From Prevotella sp. (lineage in GTDB: Bacteria; Bacteroidota; Bacteroidia; Bacteroidales; Dysgonomonadaceae): a stretch of 64,000 nucleotides of DNA. The notes below the pieces were generated by a model. It was not told where the DNA came from, did not search any database, and saw only the letters and a program-made list of their open reading frames with translations. How positions within the stretch are numbered: the stretch's first letter is position 1; every line of letters starts with the position of its first letter. The position numbers and the translations under genes are program-made. The DNA is taken from the NCBI GenBank assembly GCA_031285625.1, contig JAITVV010000025.1, positions 32,005-96,004 on the forward strand, given 5' to 3'. Below, one piece after another: positions 26,276 to 35,793 of the stretch.

Positions 26276-27531
26276 TATTCAAGTATTAAGAACCCATTGT
26301 CTTTATATTCAAATTCTAAACCTGTAATTCCTATTTTTCCTTTTGATATTATCTTAACAAAATCGGGAATATTTAAGAACAATTCTATATTAGGTTGATG
26401 GAGTGATATTCCTAAAAAGAAATTCCCTTTTGTCATATTTTGGGGCAGGTGAATTGTTTCTTCAATCTTGAAATGCCCTTTTTCATATCTTTCGTTTTCA
26501 GCTTTGATATGTCCGGGACTAAATACTCCAAGCCTGACTTTCCTGTAATCATATAGCACTAGTCCTAAAGACATAGTTTTTTCTGAATAATTTTCTCCTT
26601 CTATAACTATATTTAGTTCAGTGTTCTTTTCATCTATATTGATAATATTACTTTCAGAGTTGTTTATTGTGATAGAGTCGATTTTTATACCTGGATGACA
26701 ATACTCGATTCCGCTTATAATTTTTTCTTCTGAAAATGAATCATTTTTTAAGTAATATTCGATTGAGTTTTCAACAGAACCTGCGTATGAAACCAATCCG
26801 TTTTCTAAAACTACTCCGTTGGTGCAAAGTGCTTCCACAGCACCCATATTGTGACTTACAAATAATACAGTACGTCCTTCACCTCTCGATACATCCTGCA
26901 TCTTTCCGATAGCCTTTTTCTGAAATTCTGCATCTCCAACAGCTAGTACCTCATCTACAACGAGTATCTCCGGCTCAAGATGTGCCGCTATAGCAAATCC
27001 TAAGCGTACAGTCATTCCTGAAGAATAACGTTTGACGGGTGTATCAATATATTTTTCTACCCCGGCAAAATCAACGATCTCATCCAGCTTTCTTTTTATT
27101 TCAGACTTGTTCATCCCCATAATAGATCCATTCATGAATATGTTTTCACGTCCGGTCATCTCTGGATGGAAGCCCGTGCCGACTTCAAGTAATGAAGCTA
27201 TTCTTCCTTTTGCTTTTATGCTCCCTGTAGAGGGTGATGTTACTCTTGATAATATTTTGAGTAAGGTTGATTTACCTGCTCCATTTTTACCAATGATACC
27301 AAGTACTTCTCCTTGTCTTACGTCGAAACTAATATCTTTTAATGCCCAAATATATTTGCTGGAGGCTTTTGATGAACGATCATTAACTTCTCCAATTTTA
27401 AGATAGGGATCTTCTTTTCCTCTAACAACATGCCACCAACGATTCAGGTCATGGGTTATAGTCCCTGTACCTACCAGTCCTAAGCGGTATTGCTTGGAAA
27501 TATTTTCAAATTTTATAGCAATGTCTGACAT
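26275..27531 (-). CDS. wzt: Polysaccharide ABC exporter ATPase (Wzt-like) with C-terminal carbohydrate-binding domain
   Basis: 418 residues. Residues ~1-245 are the ATPase (KpsT/Wzt subfamily): Walker A IGKNGAGKSTLLK, signature YSSGMTVRLGFAIAA, Walker B ILVVDEVLAVGD and the switch His in FVSHNM. Residues ~265-418 form a beta-sandwich Wzt_C domain that in studied systems binds the capped non-reducing end of the chain. It pairs with the permease upstream (Wzm). The 48-nt gap between the two is the only loose joint at this end of the operon. Confidence 0.93.
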   Translation of the reverse strand: MSDIAIKFENISKQYRLGLVGTGTITHDLNRWWHVVRGKEDPYLKIGEVNDRSSKASSKYIWALKDISFDVRQGEVLGIIGKNGAGKSTLLKILSRVTSPSTGSIKAKGRIASLLEVGTGFHPEMTGRENIFMNGSIMGMNKSEIKRKLDEIVDFAGVEKYIDTPVKRYSSGMTVRLGFAIAAHLEPEILVVDEVLAVGDAEFQKKAIGKMQDVSRGEGRTVLFVSHNMGAVEALCTNGVVLENGLVSYAGSVENSIEYYLKNDSFSEEKIISGIEYCHPGIKIDSITINNSESNIINIDEKNTELNIVIEGENYSEKTMSLGLVLYDYRKVRLGVFSPGHIKAENERYEKGHFKIEETIHLPQNMTKGNFFLGISLHQPNIELFLNIPDFVKIISKGKIGITGLEFEYKDNGFLILE

Positions 27532-27579
27532 ATATTCAGATTGATTTGTTCATAATTTATTTTAGGTGATATTCAAATG

Positions 27580-28440
27580 TTATACGACGTCAATGAAACT
27601 TCGTTCTACTTTATTGAATACCCAAGAGCCTATAACAATAACAATAATTGTTACGACAAAACTATACCCCAGCCAGAACCAACTAACTGTACCGGCTCCC
27701 ATGAAACCGTACCTTAGGGTCTCTACAATGGAAGTCAATGGATTAAGCTGGATCAGCCACATGTAATCTTCATATTTCTCTTTCATTACAGATAATGGGT
27801 ATACTACAGGTGTAGCATACATCCATAATGAAGTGACAAATCCAAAAAGAATGGCCATGTCTCTGTATTTTGTTGTAACAGAAGATATTATTATCCCAAA
27901 TCCAAGTCCTAGGCCTGCTAACATCAACACCAATAGAGGAAAGAGTAGAATATAAGAATTGGGCTGTATATTTGTTCCACTATATATATAATAGAAATAT
28001 ACAGCAAGGAATAGCAGTAATTGGATTGCCAGCCGTACCAGATTGGAGAGAACTGCAGATATTGGCACAACTAATCGGGGAAAATATACTTTACTGAATA
28101 CTCCGGCATTCCCGAGGAATGTTCCGGACGTCTTGCCCAGACAATCGGAAAAATATGACCAGCATAATATACCAGACAGGTAAAATAATGTTTGTGGTAG
28201 ACCGTCAGTTGGAATTTGGGCTATGCTACCAAACACAAACATATACATCACAGTTGTAAAGAGTGGTTGTATGATAAACCATAGAGGGCCTAATACTGTT
28301 TGTTTGTATATCGTAACAATGTCGCGGCGGACATACATTTGTAATAAGTCGCGGTATCGCCATACTTCTTTCAAATTGAGAGAGAAATTACTACCACGGG
28401 GTTTAATTTCTATATCCCAATGTTCTTTTTCAGATTCCAT
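27580..28440 (-). CDS. wzm: Polysaccharide ABC exporter permease (Wzm-like)
   Basis: A 286-residue ABC-2 permease with an N-terminal amphipathic helix (LKEVWRYRDLLQMYVRRDIVTIYKQTVLGPLWFIIQP) and six membrane helices. The segment LNPLTSIVETLRYGFMG near the C-terminus is typical of Wzm/KpsM-type exporters. It is the first gene of the glycan operon, with a -7 element upstream at 28492-28499. With Wzt it moves undecaprenol-linked glycan to the periplasm. Confidence 0.94.
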   Translation of the reverse strand: MESEKEHWDIEIKPRGSNFSLNLKEVWRYRDLLQMYVRRDIVTIYKQTVLGPLWFIIQPLFTTVMYMFVFGSIAQIPTDGLPQTLFYLSGILCWSYFSDCLGKTSGTFLGNAGVFSKVYFPRLVVPISAVLSNLVRLAIQLLLFLAVYFYYIYSGTNIQPNSYILLFPLLVLMLAGLGLGFGIIISSVTTKYRDMAILFGFVTSLWMYATPVVYPLSVMKEKYEDYMWLIQLNPLTSIVETLRYGFMGAGTVSWFWLGYSFVVTIIVIVIGSWVFNKVERSFIDVV

Positions 28441-28491
28441 CTAGATGTTTAATATGATTATATAGGTTTGTGTGAATTATTTATAAGGGTA

Positions 28492-28499
28492 CAAAGATA
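28492..28499 (-). promoter_or_regulatory. -7 element TATCTTTG upstream of wzm operon
   Basis: Perfect TAnnTTTG on the minus strand, 51 nt before the wzm ATG. The expected -33 box is not clear. It is the likely main promoter for the ~13 kb glycan cluster. Confidence 0.5.
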
Positions 28500-28554
28500 G
28501 CTAATTTTGTCAAATAAATAAGTTTGTGTGATTTGCATCTTTGTTAAATAAAAA

Positions 28555-28585
28555 AACCTATATGAGGTGTTCCTCATACAGGTTT
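28555..28585 (-). terminator. Terminator after the alanine-rich lipoprotein gene
   Basis: Inverted repeat AACCT-A-TATGAGG (28555-28567) / CCTCATA-C-AGGTT (28572-28584) with one mismatch and a TGTT loop. On the minus strand it is followed by a T run (plus-strand A tract 28551-28556). Confidence 0.85.
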
Positions 28586-28609
28586 GTAAATTTTTGGCTG
28601 TTTACTGTA

Positions 28610-28834
28610 TTATTTCTTTACAGCGTTAGCTAGAGAATCAGCAGCAGCTTTTGCAACAGCAGCGATTGAGTCAGCAGTAGCTTTAGCTTGAGCTTCAGCT
28701 TGTGCAGCTGCTTCAACAGCAGCGATAGAATCAGCAGTAGCTTTAGCTTTAGCTTCTTCAGCAGCTTTATTATTTCCACATGATGCAAAAGAGATTGCTA
28801 CAACAGCAACAGCAAATAAAACTAATTTTTTCAT
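28610..28834 (-). CDS. Small alanine-rich repeat lipoprotein
   Basis: A 74-residue precursor with signal peptide MKKLVLFAVAVVAISFASC and lipobox FASC. The mature ~55 residues are Ala/Lys/Glu/Asp rich and hold two copies of AKATADSIAAV spaced 25 residues apart, then KAAADSLANAV. They are predicted to form a single long helix or coiled coil, reminiscent of an Lpp-style outer-membrane lipoprotein by shape only. It has its own promoter (28897-28904) and terminator, so it is a stand-alone and probably highly expressed gene. Confidence 0.85.
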   Translation of the reverse strand: MKKLVLFAVAVVAISFASCGNNKAAEEAKAKATADSIAAVEAAAQAEAQAKATADSIAAVAKAAADSLANAVKK

Positions 28835-28896
28835 TTTCTTTTCTATTAAAACTTAAACGGTAAATGTATTTGAGTTATTTTTCTGATAACACGCTG

Positions 28897-28904
28897 CAAA
28901 GATA
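28897..28904 (-). promoter_or_regulatory. -7 element TATCTTTG of the small lipoprotein gene
   Basis: Perfect TAnnTTTG on the minus strand, 62 nt before the ATG at 28834. Confidence 0.6.
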
Positions 28905-29009
28905 TACATATTTCTTTAGATGTTATACAACACAATTATGTTTTTTTTAGTGTTTTTTTAATTTTTTCTTAAGAAAATGATTCTGTTAGTCTGTTTTTAC
29001 ATTAACTGT

Positions 29010-30677
29010 TTAGTTTTCATATAGATATCTTTTTATACTTTTTTTGGGAGTTTTTTCAAATTCGCTCGGATATATCTGAATTGCAGTAATATTTTCATAT
29101 GTTGACAGCATTTTATTCAGATTCAGCCGGTTTTGCTCCATTATAGCCGGTAGCATATCATGGTCTACATGGGCCGCATCCATCGTTTCATAATCAGGGT
29201 GGGTTAGTGCTACTAATTTCCCATTTCGTTGCACGATGAGGCTTTCCATTACAAAAGGCATATTGTTGAGTCTCGATTCTATTTCTTCAGGAAAAATGTT
29301 TTGCCCGTTTGGTCCCAGAAGCATTGTTTTACTGCGTCCTCTGATGAAAATTGTATTGTTTTTATCTATTGTGCCCAGATCTCCTGTTTTTAGCCAGCCA
29401 TCTTCAGTAAATGCTGCCTTGGTAGCCTCCTCATTTTTGTAATAGCCAACCATTACATTTTCGCCCCTTACCTGAATCTCGCCCACGACATTATATGGAT
29501 CTTCAGAATCTATCCTGACTTCCATGATGTTATCCAGTATCCTGCCACATGATGTCGGGATAAAATCATAATTATGCTCGTATGATATAAGCGGAGCACA
29601 CTCAGTCATACCATATCCTACTGTGAATGGAAATTTAATTTTATGTAAAAAAGCCTCTACTTCGCCATTTAGTGCTGCACCACCAATAATCACTTCATGA
29701 AAATTGCCTCCTAAAGCATCCATCATGCCTTTTCTGATTTTTGCATAAATCTGGTCTTTTATAATTGGAATCTTCAATGCCATCTTTATAGCTGGTTTCT
29801 CAATTTTAGGAAGGATTGCTTTTTTATATATTTTTTCTATCACCAGAGGTACGGATATAATGAGGTGAGGCTTAATCTCCGCAAAGGCTTCTGCCAGAAT
29901 CTTTGGAGACGGAGCCTTACCTAATAGGGTTGTGTGAGAGCCTTCTGTAAGGGAATATAAGAATTCAAAGGCGCAGCCATAGGCATGTGCCAGAGGCAGA
30001 AAAGATACAATGTCCTGACCTCTGAATAAAAGTTTCAGATAATGTGCATGAGTAATATTCCCGGCCAGATTATTAGCTGTAAGCATAACCCCTTTACTAA
30101 AACCTGTGGTTCCTGAGGTATAATTGATGAGTACCACTTCCGAATTATCAACTTTGGCGTAATTTATATCATCAATGGTATACCCATCCGGATATTTTTT
30201 GTTCATCTTTTCATCCAGAGTTTCAACTAATGATGAAAATTTCTCACCTTTTTGTTCGTGTAGGCATTTAAAGCCGAAATCATTAATAGAAAAAGCACCC
30301 CTGACTCCAGGGATATGGTCTTCATCCAACGAATCCCAAATGTTGGTACTGGTGAATAATAATTTCGACTCGGAGTGATTTATAATATGTTGTATATTAT
30401 CAGCATGGAAATCTTGTAATATAGGAACAATAATAGCACCATATGTAATTACAGCAAGGTATGTTATACACCATGGAATATTGTTTTTTCCGGTAAGTGC
30501 TATTTTATCACCTTTCTTTATCTGAGCTTCTTCAAATATGATATGTATGCGGGCTATTTCTCTTGCGAGGTCTTTATAGTACAAGGTTTTTTTTTCTGAA
30601 TAGTCGGAAAGCCCCTTTAAGTTCCAGTTATGTCTGAAGCTGTCTTCATATAAGGTAATCAGATTTTTATCTATCAT
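29010..30677 (-). CDS. Long-chain acyl-CoA synthetase (AMP-forming)
   Basis: A 555-residue ANL-superfamily ligase that activates fatty acids to acyl-CoA through an acyl-adenylate. The P-loop-like motif is INYTSGTTGFSKGVML. Other hallmarks are GYGMTECAPLISY and GWLKTGDLGTIDKNNTIFIRGRSKTMLLGPNGQNIFPEEIE, and the C-terminal catalytic Lys lies in FEKTPKKSIKRYLY. It is a FadD/FAA1-like form common in Bacteroidales. Substrate chain length cannot be read from the sequence. It is divergent from mtaB. Confidence 0.92.
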   Translation of the reverse strand: MIDKNLITLYEDSFRHNWNLKGLSDYSEKKTLYYKDLAREIARIHIIFEEAQIKKGDKIALTGKNNIPWCITYLAVITYGAIIVPILQDFHADNIQHIINHSESKLLFTSTNIWDSLDEDHIPGVRGAFSINDFGFKCLHEQKGEKFSSLVETLDEKMNKKYPDGYTIDDINYAKVDNSEVVLINYTSGTTGFSKGVMLTANNLAGNITHAHYLKLLFRGQDIVSFLPLAHAYGCAFEFLYSLTEGSHTTLLGKAPSPKILAEAFAEIKPHLIISVPLVIEKIYKKAILPKIEKPAIKMALKIPIIKDQIYAKIRKGMMDALGGNFHEVIIGGAALNGEVEAFLHKIKFPFTVGYGMTECAPLISYEHNYDFIPTSCGRILDNIMEVRIDSEDPYNVVGEIQVRGENVMVGYYKNEEATKAAFTEDGWLKTGDLGTIDKNNTIFIRGRSKTMLLGPNGQNIFPEEIESRLNNMPFVMESLIVQRNGKLVALTHPDYETMDAAHVDHDMLPAIMEQNRLNLNKMLSTYENITAIQIYPSEFEKTPKKSIKRYLYEN

Positions 30678-30706
30678 ATTTATTGCTCATTTTTAGTGAA
30701 TTTGTG

Positions 30707-30714
30707 CAAAAATA
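30707..30714 (-). promoter_or_regulatory. -7 element TATTTTTG of the acyl-CoA synthetase gene
   Basis: Perfect TAnnTTTG on the minus strand. A partial -33 box (GTTG, plus-strand CAAC 30735-30738) lies 20 bp further upstream. Confidence 0.6.
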
Positions 30715-30769
30715 GAGAGTATCATTATAATCTACAACTATTTTATAGGTAAAATTTGTAGTAAATGTG

Positions 30770-30777
30770 TAATTTTG
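30770..30777 (+). promoter_or_regulatory. -7 element TAATTTTG upstream of mtaB
   Basis: Perfect TAnnTTTG, 88 nt before the mtaB start. No well-spaced -33 box. It faces away from the acyl-CoA synthetase promoter. Confidence 0.45.
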
Positions 30778-30865
30778 TACTCTTTTAATATCGTATGATA
30801 ATATATTCATTCGTGTAAAATAACTATTTTATTCAATATTATTTACTTAGGTACTTCACTATATA

Positions 30866-32182
30866 ATGATAGATAATTTAATCTTTGAAGATAAAAAAGC
30901 AGCTTATCTGACACTGGGCTGTAAACTTAATTTTGCCGAGACATCGGCTATCGGACGTCAATTGTCACAAGTTGGTGTTCGAAAAGTGAGAGAAGGGGAG
31001 ACAGCGGATATTTGTGTGATAAATACATGTTCGGTAACAGAACTTGCAGACAAAAAATGCAGGCAGGCTGTTCGTAAGATGATCAAAGAAAACCCCGGAG
31101 CTTATGTTATTGTTACAGGATGTTATGCTCAGCTTAAACCGGAAGATATTGCGGGAATTAAGGGTGTTGATATTGTACTTGGATCAGAGCAGAAACTGGA
31201 TGTTGTAGCATATCTTGACGAACTTAAGAAGAAGGATAAGGGTATTGTTCACACATCAAAAACAAATAAAATAAAATCATTTGTTCCATCTTGTTCGCAG
31301 GATGATCGTACCCGTTATTTTCTGAAAGTACAGGATGGGTGTGACTATTTTTGCTCGTTTTGTACTATCCCTTTTGCAAGAGGGCGAAGCCGGAATGGAA
31401 CGATTGAAAGCATGGTGAAGCAGGCGCAAGAGGTTGCAGCAAAAGGAGGAAAGGAAATTGTGCTGACAGGTGTAAATATCGGAGACTTTGGTAGGACTAC
31501 AGGTGAAACTTTCTTTGATCTGGTAAAGGCATTAGATGATGTGGAAGGAATAGAACGTTATAGAATTTCATCTATCGAGCCCAATCTTCTAACAGATGAA
31601 ATCATTGAGTTTGTAGCTCAGTCCAAACGTTTTGCTCCTCATTTTCATATACCCTTACAATCTGGTTCGGATACCGTACTGAAATTGATGCGTCGCCGGT
31701 ATGATACTGCCTTATTCAGGCATAAGGTAGAAAAAATAAAGAGTATTATACCTGATGCTTTTATTGGAGTAGATGTGATTGTGGGTACTCGTGGTGAAAC
31801 TGATGAATACTTTGAAGAGGCAAGGTCGTTTCTTGAAAGTTTGGATTTTTCCCAATTACATGTATTTACATACTCAGAGCGTCCTAATACGCAAGCATTA
31901 AAGATCGAGCATGAGGTTGATCATAAAACAAAGCATACACGCTGTAAAATATTATTAGATCTGTCTGACAAGAAACTTCAGGCATTTTACGAATCACAAC
32001 AGGGTACAGAACGAAAAGTTTTATTTGAACATGCCCAACACGATAATATGATGTATGGATTTACTGAAAATTATGTGAAGGTGGAAACTCCTTATCTCAT
32101 AAGTAAAGCCAATGAAATAAAAATGATTACCTTAGGACAGTTTAATCAGATAAGAACTGCGCTTACTGAAAGTATAGGATGA
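30866..32182 (+). CDS. mtaB: tRNA t6A37 methylthiotransferase MtaB
   Basis: A 438-residue radical SAM methylthiotransferase that converts t6A37 to ms2t6A37 in tRNA. The N-terminal UPF0004 domain has three cluster cysteines (LGCKLN, NTCSVTE, TGCYAQ). The radical SAM motif is CDYFCSFCTIPFARGRSRNG at ~157. The C-terminal TRAM-like region ends with QFNQIRTAL. It is the first of three coupled genes: the lipid A acyltransferase ATG overlaps its stop by 4 nt. Confidence 0.94.
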   Translation: MIDNLIFEDKKAAYLTLGCKLNFAETSAIGRQLSQVGVRKVREGETADICVINTCSVTELADKKCRQAVRKMIKENPGAYVIVTGCYAQLKPEDIAGIKGVDIVLGSEQKLDVVAYLDELKKKDKGIVHTSKTNKIKSFVPSCSQDDRTRYFLKVQDGCDYFCSFCTIPFARGRSRNGTIESMVKQAQEVAAKGGKEIVLTGVNIGDFGRTTGETFFDLVKALDDVEGIERYRISSIEPNLLTDEIIEFVAQSKRFAPHFHIPLQSGSDTVLKLMRRRYDTALFRHKVEKIKSIIPDAFIGVDVIVGTRGETDEYFEEARSFLESLDFSQLHVFTYSERPNTQALKIEHEVDHKTKHTRCKILLDLSDKKLQAFYESQQGTERKVLFEHAQHDNMMYGFTENYVKVETPYLISKANEIKMITLGQFNQIRTALTESIG

Positions 32183-33093
32183 ATAAGTTATTATATTATA
32201 TAGTATATACATGGATGTATCTGCACGCTCTTTTGCCGTTCAGTGTCTTGTACGTGCTGTCAGATATTCTTTATTGTTTGGTATATAAAGTGGCTGGTTA
32301 TCGTCTGAAGGTAGTCCGCAATAATTTGAAAAATAGTTTTCCCGATAAGACTAAAGAAGAGTTATTGGTTATTGAAAAGAGGTTTTATCATCATTTTTGT
32401 GATTATTTTGTTGAAACATTGAAGTTGTTGCATATCTCTGATAAAGAAATGCGTAAGCGGATGCAATTTGAAAATGTAGAACAAATAAAAGATTTGATGA
32501 AGGATGGAAATTCTGTTCTTATGTTTCTTGGACATTACTGCAATTGGGAATGGATACCATCAATAACATTAGATTTTCAGGGGAAAGATAAAGATAAAAT
32601 CTTAGGACAGATATATAGGCCTTTGAAAAATAAAGCGTTCGATGAGTTATTCCTGAAAATACGTAGCCGTTTCGGTTCACTGGGAATACCGAAGAATGAA
32701 ACATTACGTGCTATTGTTAAGCTCAGAAAAGAAAAAAAACAGGTTCTTATTGGGTTTATGTCTGACCAGATACCATCTGTATTTAATATTCATTATTGGT
32801 CTACATTTTTGAACCAAGACTCTGCTATTTTTACAGGTGTTGAGCGAATTGCAAAGCAAACCGGATTTTCAGTGATTTATCTGGATATGGAAAAAGTAAA
32901 ACGAGGGCATTATAAGGCTACCGTAAAGCTGATTACCGATAAAGCTCAGGCTGAACCTGAATTCTATATTACAGAAACTTATATACGTTCAATGGAAAGA
33001 ACGATACTTCGTGATCCTGCATATTGGCTGTGGACGCATAAGAGGTGGAAGTGGAATCGTAAAGATGTAGAATTAGTACAACAACATAAATGA
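32179..33093 (+). CDS. Lipid A biosynthesis acyltransferase (LpxL/HtrB-like)
   Basis: A 304-residue inner-membrane acyltransferase with an N-terminal membrane segment (LLYYIVYTWMYLHALLPFSVLYVLSDILY) and the catalytic H-x4-E motif in FLGHYCNWEW near residue 116, followed by QIYRPLKNKAFDEL. It transfers a secondary acyl chain to Kdo-lipid A. It overlaps mtaB (4 nt) and the following GT2 (4 nt), so the three are translated together. Confidence 0.92.
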   Translation: MNKLLYYIVYTWMYLHALLPFSVLYVLSDILYCLVYKVAGYRLKVVRNNLKNSFPDKTKEELLVIEKRFYHHFCDYFVETLKLLHISDKEMRKRMQFENVEQIKDLMKDGNSVLMFLGHYCNWEWIPSITLDFQGKDKDKILGQIYRPLKNKAFDELFLKIRSRFGSLGIPKNETLRAIVKLRKEKKQVLIGFMSDQIPSVFNIHYWSTFLNQDSAIFTGVERIAKQTGFSVIYLDMEKVKRGHYKATVKLITDKAQAEPEFYITETYIRSMERTILRDPAYWLWTHKRWKWNRKDVELVQQHK

Positions 33094-34118
33094 AAAAAAT
33101 AGCTGTTGTTATTTTAAACTGGAATGGTAGGAGACTATTGGAGGAGTTCTTACCTTCGGTTATACAATATTCTACACATCCCGATATAGATATAGTAGTT
33201 GCTGATAACGGCTCTACAGATGATTCTCTTACATTTCTGGAAACAGTATACCCTCAGGTTACGCGCATTGTATTACCCCAGAACTATGGGTTTGCAGATG
33301 GATATAACCGCGCATTAAAGCAAGTCGAGTCAGACTATTATGTCATTCTTAATTCTGATGTTGAGGTTACTGAGGATTGGTTATTACCTGCTATAGAATT
33401 TCTGGATAATAATGAAGATGTTGTTGCTGTTCAACCCAAGATTTTGGCACAACGAAATAAGGATTATTTTGAATATGCCGGAGCATCAGGGGGGTTCTTA
33501 GATAAATACGGATATCCCTTTTGTAGAGGACGTATATTCCAAAAAGTAGAACAAGATAAAGGACAATACGATGCCCCCTTGGATATCTTATGGGCTACAG
33601 GGGCCTGTCTGATTATCCGTTCCCGGGAGTTTTTTGATGCTGGTGGATTTGACTCTTCATTCTTTGCTCACATGGAGGAAATTGATTTGTGCTGGCGTTT
33701 AAATAACAGAGGCTGGCGTATTGTTTGCTTACCTTCTTCGGTCGTTTATCATGTGGGCGCTGCTACATTGAAAAAAGAGAATCCACGTAAGACATTCCTC
33801 AATTTCAGAAATAACCTGATAATGTTATATAAGAATTTGCCTCAGGAACATCTTAAGAGGGTGATGACTATCCGCTTGATTCTTGACTATATAGCAGCTA
33901 TTCAATTTACACTAACTGGTAAGTATGCTAATGCAAAAGAAGTAATCCGTGCACATAAGGATTTTTATGATAATAGGAGGGAATATCGCTCTGTGAGACA
34001 AGGAAATCTGAAGAAAATGGTTCAGCCTTATCCCAAAACGATTTACAAAAAAAGTATATTGGCTGCATATTATCTAAAGAGTATCAGATTATTTTCTAAG
34101 TTGCAGTCTTTCAGTTGA
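33090..34118 (+). CDS. Glycosyltransferase family 2 (rhamnosyltransferase-like)
   Basis: A 342-residue GT2 similar to WbbL-type enzymes: KKIAVVILNWNGRRLLEEFLPSV, VVADNGSTDDSL, NYGFADGYNRAL, and the metal and acceptor region VILNSDVEV / FDSSFFAHMEEIDLCWRLNNRGWRI. There is a C-terminal amphipathic/hydrophobic segment. It probably adds a sugar to lipopolysaccharide core or another membrane glycan, given coupling to the lipid A acyltransferase. Confidence 0.92.
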   Translation: MKKIAVVILNWNGRRLLEEFLPSVIQYSTHPDIDIVVADNGSTDDSLTFLETVYPQVTRIVLPQNYGFADGYNRALKQVESDYYVILNSDVEVTEDWLLPAIEFLDNNEDVVAVQPKILAQRNKDYFEYAGASGGFLDKYGYPFCRGRIFQKVEQDKGQYDAPLDILWATGACLIIRSREFFDAGGFDSSFFAHMEEIDLCWRLNNRGWRIVCLPSSVVYHVGAATLKKENPRKTFLNFRNNLIMLYKNLPQEHLKRVMTIRLILDYIAAIQFTLTGKYANAKEVIRAHKDFYDNRREYRSVRQGNLKKMVQPYPKTIYKKSILAAYYLKSIRLFSKLQSFS

Positions 34119-34188
34119 CTTATTAAAATATTTAAAATCTTATCTGAATATTTTTTTTTCTCGTATATTTGAGAATTGTATTTTTTGT

Positions 34189-34818
34189 ATGAAAATATTT
34201 ATAATATCTCTTATTATATTCCTTTCTTTTTCTATCTCTGTCAGATCGCAGCAGGAAGAAAGGAAGACATATATAGATATGGCCGCTATATATAATGGGG
34301 ATACTATTGCGATTATGAATCTAAAGCCTGTTTATATTTTTGCTCCTTTGAAGTTTAAAAACGATAAGCAACGGCAGGAATATTCTAAATTGGTGCGCGA
34401 TGTAAGGGTTGCTTATCCGTATGCAAACAAAATAACAGCCGCTATTATTGAGACTTATGAATACATGCAAACCTTGCCTACCGAAAAAGAGAAAAACAAG
34501 TATATGGATGATGTCCAAAAGTTTATGATGGATGAGTATAAGCCTAAGATGAAGCGTATGACTAAAAATCAGGGTAAGATACTTGTGAAATTAGTTGATC
34601 GCCAATGTAATACTTCTTCTTATAATATAGTCAAAGCTTTGTTGGGTAGTTTCAAAGCTGGTGTTTATAATGCATTTGCAGGACTTTTTGGTAATAGTCT
34701 GAAGACTGAATATGATCCTGAAGGTAAAGATGCTGCCATAGAGGCTATCGTTACTCAATTAGAGCAGGGTACCCTCGATTATTATTATGCCAGTAATTAT
34801 CATGGATATAACAAATAA
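34189..34818 (+). CDS. DUF4294-family secreted protein
   Basis: 209 residues with a signal peptide (MKIFIISLIIFLSFSISVRSQ). The mature part has the DUF4294 pattern: DTIAIMNLKPVYIFAPLKFKNDKQRQEYSKLVRDVRVAYPYANKITAAIIETYEYMQTLP. The family is conserved in Bacteroidota and has no known function. A clear bidirectional terminator follows at 34832-34863. Confidence 0.82.
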   Translation: MKIFIISLIIFLSFSISVRSQQEERKTYIDMAAIYNGDTIAIMNLKPVYIFAPLKFKNDKQRQEYSKLVRDVRVAYPYANKITAAIIETYEYMQTLPTEKEKNKYMDDVQKFMMDEYKPKMKRMTKNQGKILVKLVDRQCNTSSYNIVKALLGSFKAGVYNAFAGLFGNSLKTEYDPEGKDAAIEAIVTQLEQGTLDYYYASNYHGYNK

Positions 34819-34831
34819 TTCTACAAAATAA

Positions 34832-34863
34832 AAAGAGAGCCGGAAATCCAACTCTCTTTATCT
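34832..34863. terminator. Bidirectional terminator between DUF4294 gene and rpoD
   Basis: AAAGAGAG (34832-34839) / CTCTCTTT (34852-34859) with a small inner GGA/TCC stem. A/T-rich flanks on both sides suit both converging genes. Confidence 0.8.
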
Positions 34864-34886
34864 TCTTATACTTCAGTCTAACTTTA

Positions 34887-35747
34887 TTAGCCTAAGTATC
34901 CCTTAAGTAATTTACTTCTTGAATTTTGTCTTAAACGCTTAATTGCCTTTTCCTTGATTTGACGTACACGCTCACGTGTTAATTGAAATTTGTCACCAAT
35001 TTCTTCGAGGGTCATTTCCTGATACCCAATTCCAAAGAACATTTTGATAATTTCACTTTCTCTTTCTGTCAATGTTGATAGTGCACGTTCGATCTCCTGT
35101 TGGAGCGATTCGTTTATCAACGTACGGTCAGCAATAGGTGCGTCGTCGTTTACAAGTACATCTAACAGACTGTTATCTTCACCTTCAACAAAAGGTGCGT
35201 CCATTGAAATGTGTCGTCCTGAAACTTTGAGCGAATCGGCGATTTTATCTACGGGTATGTCTAATTGCTCTGCTAGCTCTTCTGCCGATGGCTTGCGTTC
35301 GTTTTCCTGCTCGAATTTAGAAAAGGCTTTGCTGATTTTGTTCAGCGAACCAACCTGATTGAGTGGAAGGCGTACGATACGCGATTGTTCTGCTAATGCC
35401 TGCAATATTGACTGGCGAATCCACCATACCGCATAACTGATAAATTTAAACCCTCTGGTTTCGTCGAATTTTTCTGCAGCCTTGATAAGTCCCAGATTTC
35501 CCTCGTTGATTAAGTCCGGTAGGCTCAATCCTTGATTTTGGTATTGCTTTGCAACAGATACCACGAATCTCAGATTTGCCCGGGTAAGTTTTTCGAGTGC
35601 GGCTCTGTCACCTTTTTTAATAGCCTGAGCTAACTCTACTTCTTCCTCAACCGTAATCAAGTCTTCACGACCAATTTCTTGTAAATACTTGTCTAAAGAC
35701 GCGCTCTCGCGATTAGTAATTGACTTTGTAATCTTTAACTGCCTCAT
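34887..35747 (-). CDS. rpoD: Primary RNA polymerase sigma factor (Bacteroidota RpoD/SigA)
   Basis: A 286-residue sigma-70 of the short Bacteroidota type (no long region 1.1). It contains region 2 ([42 protein letters not shown]), region 3, and region 4.2 ([29 protein letters not shown]). The frame is open to 35819, but [11 protein letters not shown] at 35747 is the family start. A -7 element at 35786-35793 lies inside the longer version, so the shorter start is correct. It reads the TTTG/TAnnTTTG promoters found across this window. Confidence 0.95.
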   Translation of the reverse strand: MRQLKITKSITNRESASLDKYLQEIGREDLITVEEEVELAQAIKKGDRAALEKLTRANLRFVVSVAKQYQNQGLSLPDLINEGNLGLIKAAEKFDETRGFKFISYAVWWIRQSILQALAEQSRIVRLPLNQVGSLNKISKAFSKFEQENERKPSAEELAEQLDIPVDKIADSLKVSGRHISMDAPFVEGEDNSLLDVLVNDDAPIADRTLINESLQQEIERALSTLTERESEIIKMFFGIGYQEMTLEEIGDKFQLTRERVRQIKEKAIKRLRQNSRSKLLKGYLG

Positions 35748-35785
35748 ATACAGATATGTGTGATAAAATATCCCAAAAATGTTTG

Positions 35786-35793
35786 CAAATATA
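35786..35793 (-). promoter_or_regulatory. -7 element TATATTTG of rpoD
   Basis: Perfect TAnnTTTG on the minus strand, 38 nt before the ATG at 35747. It rules out the longer 35819 start. Confidence 0.6.
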
